Source: Ehretia macrophylla (taxonomy: Eukaryota > Streptophyta > Magnoliopsida > Boraginales > Ehretiaceae). From it: a DNA stretch of 64,000 nucleotides. Where the stretch lies: contig CM075768.1 in NCBI GenBank assembly GCA_037974665.1, forward strand, positions 9,787,001-9,851,000. Direction: 5' to 3'. Made by a program: the position numbers and the translations under genes. The notes below the pieces were generated by a model. The model saw nothing but the letters and a program-made list of their open reading frames with translations, was not told the DNA's origin and searched no databases. Positions within the stretch are counted from its first letter, which is position 1, and each line of letters starts with the position of its first letter. This document shows positions 57,629-64,000 of this stretch, in pieces.

Positions 57629-58395
57629 GAATTAAGCCATTGATTGTCATTATGACTACGAGATATGACAAATAGACGTCAAAACAACTTTTCTTAATGG
57701 GAACATTGACGACTGCATCTATGTGATGCAACTAGACGGATTCATTGTTAAGGCCTAAGAGAATAGGGTTTGTAAGCTTAAAAGGTTTATCTATAAGCTT
57801 AAACAAGCATCTAAGGCATGGACCATCAGGTTTAATGAAGCGACCAAACCCTTCAAATTTGATCCAAACATTGATGAACTATGTGTGTACAAGAAAAGGA
57901 GTAAAAATGTTGTGGCTTTCTTGGTCTTATATGGGGATGACATCCTACTAATTGGCAATGATATAGGAATGTTGGCTTACATTAAAGTTTGGTTCTCTTC
58001 TCAACTTCAAATGAAGGATTTGGGAGAAGCTAGCTATGTTCTAGGAATCAAACTCTTGCGAGATCGTAAAAATAAGGTACTAGCCCTATCCATAGCTTTA
58101 TACATTGAGAAGATATTGGTCAAGTTTAGCATGTAGGACTCCAAGAATGGTCTCCTACCTTCTAGGCATGGAGTTCCTCTTTCTCAGGATTAGTATGCTA
58201 AAACACCTAAAGAGGATATAAGCATGAGGAAGGTTCTATATGCATTAGCAATTAAAAGCCTTATGTATTTTATGCTCTATACTAGACCTGATATTTTATG
58301 TAGTGTATGCTCTATACTAGACCAGATATCTAGTTTTCCATAGGAATGGTTAGTCAATATCAGTCAAACACAGGACCAACTCATTTGGTGGTAGT
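57629..58395 (+). pseudogene. pol: CopB: copia reverse transcriptase relic
   Basis: A second copia element, entered directly after the CopA LTR: YDYEI-QIDVKTTFLNGNIDD (near 57650-57715; WQMDVKTAFLNGN in relatives), VCKLKRFIYKLKQASKAW (near 57765-57825), LVLYGDDILLIGND at 57927-57965 with the catalytic box Y-G-D-D in place of Y-V-D-D, then MKDLGEASYVLGIKLLRDR (58010-58065) and YTRPDILCSV (near 58280-58310). One frame stays open apart from one TAA/TAG each at 57757, 58134 and 58189, until a frame break near 58300. Its 5' part is outside CopA and not in this window. SL5 interrupts at 58396. Confidence 0.9.
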
Positions 58396-59875
58396 TGTAA
58401 TACCCGAGCTGGCCATGCATTTATAATATTTATTTTTATTTCTTTCTTTACTTACTTCGCATTATTCTTGGAAAACGTGCATTTATCATTATTTGTTTGT
58501 ATTTAATTAATTGTCTCAATATTTAAAGATCAACTCGTATTTTGAATAATAGTAACCTATACCAAGTGATCTTAAGTTCTTATAACCTGAACTAAGTGAA
58601 ACTTAGAACATATAATATCAAACTAAGCATTTGTTTCAATTAAGGTGAAAAAGATACGTTGGTAGGTGTGTTTGGATAGTTTAAGTTGTAGAAGGGATAG
58701 GAATGCTGAATTTAGAATCTTACTTCTTATTTAAGACACTTATAGAGCATGGTTAAGTTGATTCATAATCTTTAGGCCTCCAAGGAAAACGAAATGGTAT
58801 AGGTTAAATAAATCTCAACTCGAAAGAAATTAGTATGCCAGCGTTTACAAGATGTTTATAAATAAATTAGGAATGTTAAATACTACCTTTCATTGAAATG
58901 AAATATTGAAATAGCCTACCAAATTCAATAGATATGGAACTTACTATAGCTTATAGTAATTTTGAAAATACATATAGATTAGAACTAGGTGAAGTGGGAA
59001 TATTGTTACACGATGGAATGATTTTAAATTGTAAGAATGAGGGGGATAGTTATATCAATTAAGTAATGTAATGATAAAGATAAACTAGGGTATGATATAA
59101 GTTATAGATACCTTAGAATATATTTGGATAATGATAAAATAACTCGAAGTTATAATAACATGAGTTATAGAGCTAGGTTAATATAAATACTTTCACGCGA
59201 TAAGACCCTAATACAAGGAATTAGTATAATTTTTATAGGTACCTTTAATAGTTTTATGTTTTGGACTATTAAGGTTTACGAATAAATTAACTAAGAATTA
59301 GTACATTAACTAAGTATTTAGCCTGATGAATACTACTTAGGTTTGTTACTAAGTATATACAAATAAAATTAATTAGGAATATTAATTCCTATTACTCTTT
59401 ATCTGAATAAAAGATCGGGGTATAGATAGCTCAATAGCTTTTATAAATTCCCTAGTAGTTTTCACTAAAATGCCTACTGTCACCATGCATGTAAAATTAG
59501 ATATCAGTTAATAGCCACAAGTCGACACCTAAGTTTCACAATCTATAAGCATCCGCCATATCACCTTCCTGCTTAAGCTTGTTCGCTATTGCCACCATCA
59601 AACACGTTACTCCAAGCTATTATCACAGCTAAACGCTAGCTCATATTAGTCATTACTTGAACTTGCTTGTTGCTGCCACCCAATATCGTTCCAGTGCTTA
59701 CATGGTAACTGCCCCAAGCTAGATCACTTCTCTATCGCCCACGTCTTTGTCAGCCGTGCTAACATTTATCATTTAATATCATAGCAAGATAAGGATTTTC
59801 ATTAGCAAACAAACATTCGGCAGCACCAGCTTAAGATAAATGCGTTATCATCATAAACAGTCTGATCGAGGTTCC

Positions 59876-59884
59876 TATATATAA
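59876..59884 (+). promoter_or_regulatory. TATA box of SL5
   Basis: TATATATAA followed by GGGACC; the best TATA box in the gypsy-type LTRs. About 620 bp before the donor at 60498. Confidence 0.55.
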
Positions 59885-60497
59885 GGGACCTTGCGTATTA
59901 GTGAAGACAACACAACAAACAAGAGAAAAACCAAAGCTTGAATACATACTCATAGCGTCCGTAAGTAGCCTACTTCAAAGTTATCATGTTCTGCTAATAT
60001 CACCAATCCTACCAAGACATCTTACACCAAATTCATCCTAGTGCTAAATACAGTAGCTCAATGTTGTAGTTGCATCATTTTACCGCCAAGCTAAAGGTGA
60101 TTCACCACCTTAATTCTTATCACCACCGAAAGATCGTATATCACTTCACCTACATATATACAGATCAGAACTTAGCCTTTAACACTTAACACCTTATAAT
60201 TTACTGATCATAACCGTCGACCACAAAGAAGCTATCGGGTTAGCAATTAAATCTCACCATCTCTCCACACACGTAAAATAAACAAATCAAACAAGTTTAC
60301 TTCTAATCTTTTCTCCACCCTAGCTGACGGAAGATGCAAAACAATTGTTCCTAGTTTTTGTTTGTTACCTTAGTCGACGGCAAGTAAAGGAAGAAGTAAA
60401 TTATCGGGTTTAGCTTAAGCCTAAAGGAAGATTAGGAGAATTTAACTTGATGTTGCTTGAAGACATTTTGCATGCAAATTAGAGTTCACAAATTCAG

Positions 60498-62077
60498 GTG
60501 AGGAGATTTAATACAAGCTGCATATCTATATACATGTTTAACGTGTAAACTTATGTGAGAAATATTTTTGTTAATAGCCGCATGCAAGTTTAAAAACCTG
60601 TACATACATGGTATGGCATTAAGCTTGGTAGTGTGTATAGGAAAGCAATATATGAAGTAGTAGTGAAAGATAACTATGTTATGACATGAAATCATAGTTA
60701 GTATAATGTTAAATTAGACAAGCTTTACTGTTAATTTTGGTGTAAAATAAATTAAACAAGTCGAGCTTATAATTTCTGAAGTGGCGTGATTTAGGATTTG
60801 CTTTATTTACATCTATAGGACGTAAGGTAATAGCAGTACTGGATATTAATTGGGAAGTATATAAACGTATGTATCATCATGCTGTGGATCTGTAAGATAA
60901 GCTTGATTAGAAGTTTAATATAGGAATTGAATAGATTATTGATAAATGCTTAATAGGTCTTATTAGGTGAAAGGAAGTGCTACTAGCAGGTTTAGTTATT
61001 GGATTTAGAATTTAGAAGTTAAATAAAGTCGAACTATCAATACCAAGACTTGGTTAATAAAATCTAAATAAACGACTTAGCTTTCTTTGGAAATAGGAAA
61101 TTTAATTATAAAGGTACTCAGAAGACATTTAAAAGAATGAGATACAAATTGTCTTAACTGGTCAACATTAAGGAATTTCCAGGAAACATGACTCTTGTTC
61201 CCACTTGAGTTTACTTAATCAGTATCATATTCTACTTTTATTATTAGTTATCTATTAATTATTATTTTAAGTGACAACAATGAGTTAGTTTTATAAGGAA
61301 AATAAATTTCTTCAAAGGCTCCTGGTTATATTATTAAATGTGTTTGACCGGGGATAGCCTCTTCTGTTGTACCCCATCTACGTGTTCATCGAATTATGTA
61401 TCAATTGTGTGTTACGTGATTACTTGTGCATGCTTGTGTGCTATTGGAATTAGGGGTTGTAACCTTAGGCACGATAGCGTTCACGAATGCCAGGCGGCAT
61501 AGGGTTTGCTGGTTCTCCCATGACTATCGTGATCCTAGTCCCTCTCTCGCTTGGCATTCCAACCTCGGAGAGTTGGGTCGTAGATTTCGGGTACAATCTG
61601 GAGTACCCTATTAGGAGAGATAAGAAGTTGTGATCATGATTTGAGGCCAACCACCTCAATAGTAGGAACTAAGTGCTATGCGGGGCAAAGTGCTACACTT
61701 AGAAGTGGTAGGAGCTACCTCTTGAGCCCGTAGGAGCCACCTCTAGAGTCCTGTACGTATCAAAACGTATCCTTTTTACTATGTGTTTAAGTACTCTTAC
61801 CTGGTTCCTAGGGGACCTCGGGGAAGAAAGATTGTTTATCTATATGTCACTACTGTTATTAATATATGAATCGAATGTGGCAGAAATCTCTACTGATTAT
61901 CATATGTTATGTATCTTATCATTTATCATATATGGATAGTGCATTAATGTTATCCTACGCGTAACGCATCGCATCATGATTTTTAAAAAGGGCCTGACCA
62001 AAAATATTTTTAAAACTCTTCTATTCCATCCTCACTGAGCTTCCTAAGAGCTCACCCTCTTTTCCCGCCCATTGTAG
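60498..62077 (+). other. Putative LTR-leader intron of SL5
   Basis: Donor TTCAG|GTGAGGA at 60498; acceptor CCCGCCCATTGTAG|G, AG at 62076-62077; 1,580 nt. HP1 relative 61350-61375 (GGGG-AUA / UGU-A-CCCC), HP2 CACGATAG 61470-61477 with CTATCGTG 61524-61531, HP3 GGGTAC 61589-61594 with GTACCC 61603-61608, HP4 62036-62054 (TGAGCT/AGCTCA). Confidence 0.58.
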
Positions 62078-62427
62078 GTACAACTTAGCTTGAAATGGAA
62101 ATTGACATTATGTGATTACGTGCTCGAAGCTCCTTGCTTGCCATGTTTCATTCCAAGTTGTAAAAGTTAAAATTTGTTTGTACTCTCGAGTAGAGGGGTA
62201 GCTGTGCTGAAACCCTAGTTTGTAAAATAGTCGGGTAGTTATTAAGTCTCGGATGACGTATCACCCTTTGTACCGGGATTATTGTTTAATAGCTAAGTTA
62301 TTATTGAAGATATTTATACTTTACTTCTTTTAATGCTATAAAAAGTTATATACATAAGCCGTAGTAACAATGAGTGTAGATTCTGACCTAATCTTGAGAA
62401 GGGTTGAGTTGGGGTCGTTACAGTAGT

Positions 62428-62567
62428 GAAGCATATATTCAAGTATCTTTGGAGAATGAAAGATGACATATTTAGCTATTATGCTGATAATTTGACGTTG
62501 CTGGCGTACAAACTCAGACTTCTAATTAGATAAGGATTCCAAAAACTCTACCTTTGGGTATGTTTTC
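62428..62567 (+). pseudogene. pol: CopB RNase H relic
   Basis: Continues 58395: KHIFKYLWRMKDDIFSYYADN, then after a frameshift near 62508 NSDF-LDKDSKNSTFGYVF, the conserved TDSDFQ-DKDS-STSGYVF block at the start of copia RNase H. Cut at 62568 by LTR-R. Confidence 0.88.
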
Positions 62568-64000
62568 TGTGAGACCCAATCATGAATTTTATGTGCATTT
62601 AATTGATTTACTTATTATTTGTAGATAATATGGGAATTTAGATTGCATGTGATTAGGATTTAAATGGTATTTCATTTAATTTAGCAAACTAGGGCATACA
62701 TGTCATTATCCTAAATCGTTCTTGCATTAGTGGTCATTTAACATAGTAGATATTTTCCCTACCTAACTAATTAGTCTTCTAGAAGGATTTATGTAGCCAT
62801 TTGACCATTTAATAAAACAAAGCAAAAACAAGAGAAAGAGAGAGAGGGGAAGTCACGGCCAAGAGAGGAAAAAAAAAAAGAAAGAGTGAATACTTAGGGT
62901 TTGAAGAGATTTTGAAGAAGAAGAAAGTGCTCAATTCCTTGCAAATTCTTGCCATTTCTTGCATCTTCTACTTTCCTAGGTGAGGGGTTTTCAAATCATA
63001 AAAGTTTTAAGGCTTGATTTTGATTATGAATTTATGTAATTGTGCTGTGTTTGTTGATTAAGCAAGAATACCACGAGAAGTAGTGAATTGAGAGTAGTTT
63101 ATGTGTTTTGTAGCTTGATTGAAACATTGAATTCTATGTGCTAGCTAAAGTGTGTTGTATGTGTGAATTAGTAGCTAAATATGAAATTAAACTTTGTTCT
63201 TAGCTTGAATATGAAGTTCGTATACATATACATAAATTCATTACATGATTACATGGATTAGGAGCAAGATTGGAGGGTGGATGGTGAGTGGTGTGTTGGC
63301 TGAAATTTTTCCAGCGCCGGTGTCCCTTTTCCGACATCAGCTAGTCGGCAGCAGTAGTCCTTGGCTTCCTTCTTTGTGGTTTAATTGCTTACTTTGCTCC
63401 ATATTTGTTAGATATATGCTTGTGTATTAGTATTGCATTGTAGGATATAAAAAGTGTTTGGTAAATGTTGTTGTTAAGTGTTGTTGAATGGGTTGAAGTG
63501 TTGATTGAATGTTAATGTGGTTGAGGGGCAACCTACTTTGTTGTCATCTCAAAGTGAAGTGAATGTGTGATTAAGTGATTGAATGTGCATGTGGGAGGTT
63601 GCAACTTTTTATCAAGGCATAGTAGTGTTGTGTTGCACCCGGGCAGCATCGGGTCTGCCGGATGATGGCATGACTACCATAGTCCGAGTCCCTCGCTCGC
63701 ATGGACAGAGAGTTCCATGGGGTGTTGGGTCGTAGGTTTCGGCATACATCCGGAGTATACCTATGCGGGAGTGATAAGTGGTAAAGTTCGGGATGGTGGT
63801 ATAAGGGGTGGCATCAACAATGCTTAGCGTAGCCTTTCTTGAATGGTCATATAGCTAATGTGTTCTTGAATTAGTTGCATTTAAGTGTACAATGTTTGCA
63901 CATGGTTTTGAATACATGTTTTCAACTAAACTGTAAGTTAATGTTTTTCCAAAACCTCCCGTATACCCCCTCACTGAGCTAGTTAGCTCACCCTGTTTTA
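62568..64000 (+). mobile_element. LTR-R: LTR running off the right edge
   Basis: Starts TGTGAGACCCAATC after TTTTC (62563-62567, probable TSD). Carries donor TCCTAG|GTGAGGGG at 62980, HP1 63523-63550, HP2 63619-63680 (one mismatch), HP3 GGCATAC 63741-63747 with GTATACC 63755-63761, HP4 TGAGCTA/TAGCTCA 63975-63990. Its acceptor and any internal region are outside the window. A solo LTR or a full element cannot be told apart. Confidence 0.85.

Larger units (their letters stand above)
58396..62422 (+). mobile_element. SL5: 4.0-kb solo LTR in CopB, perfect TSD
   Basis: TGTAATACCCGAGC ... GGGGTCGTTACA, flanked by GTAGT at 58391-58395 and 62423-62427. Removing it with one TSD copy restores the copia frame (HLVV-VKHIFKYL). 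The start resembles LRC but most of the body is different. No coding sequence in 4 kb; 58560-59560 is AT-rich with nothing recognised. Confidence 0.93.

Noticed and set aside
1-64000. A host protein-coding gene between the elements
   Set aside because: After assigning LTRs, interiors and TSDs there is no unassigned stretch large enough; every recognisable protein motif belongs to a retroelement.

Overview
The window is repetitive plant nuclear DNA made almost entirely of nested LTR retrotransposons. The evidence is AT-rich sequence, long TG...CA LTRs (2.2-5 kb), primer-binding sites complementary to plant initiator methionine tRNA (TGGTATCAGAGC), Ty3/gypsy and Ty1/copia polyprotein relics full of stop codons, and 5-bp target-site duplications (TSDs). 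It suggests a large-genome angiosperm, probably a eudicot; I cannot name the species. I found no host gene, tRNA, rRNA or CRISPR array. The labels used below are mine.

Layout. 1-8018: GypM, a minus-strand Ty3/gypsy element (integrase, RNase H, RT, protease, gag, leader, PBS, truncated 5' LTR) whose gag is split by solo LTR SL1 (4126-6375). 8019-57628: CopA, a plus-strand Ty1/copia element exploded by insertions: SL2 (12485-20412, TSD TTAAA, itself holding SL3 at 16416-19302), SL4 (21330-23927, TSD GTTAT), and, in its 3' LTR, the 31-kb TRG nest (25132-56600, TSD GTAAT/ATAAT). TRG is a gag-only element. Its 5' side holds LRC (26894-52806), whose 3' LTR holds GypP (33227-52709, TSD CCTAG), a gypsy element with gag, protease, RT, RNase H and integrase relics. 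GypP gag holds LRE (36798-46164, TSD TATTC), which has two 3.4-kb LTRs and a non-coding interior. 57629-62567: CopB, a second copia RT/RNase H relic split by solo LTR SL5 (58396-62422, TSD GTAGT) and cut on the right by LTR-R (62568 to the window end). The deepest path is CopB > CopA > TRG > LRC > GypP > LRE, six levels.

Main observation. The LTRs outside the copia elements differ in length, termini and most sequence, yet share one ordered internal architecture: where visible, a TATA-like box, about 200 bp later a splice-donor-like AG|GTGAGGG, then 1.1-2 kb holding four hairpins whose stems change in compensating ways while their loops stay constant, then a branch point, pyrimidine tract and CAG|G acceptor. 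I read this as a spliceable intron inside the LTR leader carrying a conserved structured-RNA module. By position it resembles a retroviral packaging signal (downstream of the donor, present only in unspliced RNA). The sequence features are visible directly; splicing and function are inference.

All coding regions are decayed. Many stops are TAG where related copies have CAG, as expected from deamination of methylated CHG sites, so nothing here looks mobile by itself. LRE, LRC and TRG lack pol and would have depended on an autonomous relative.
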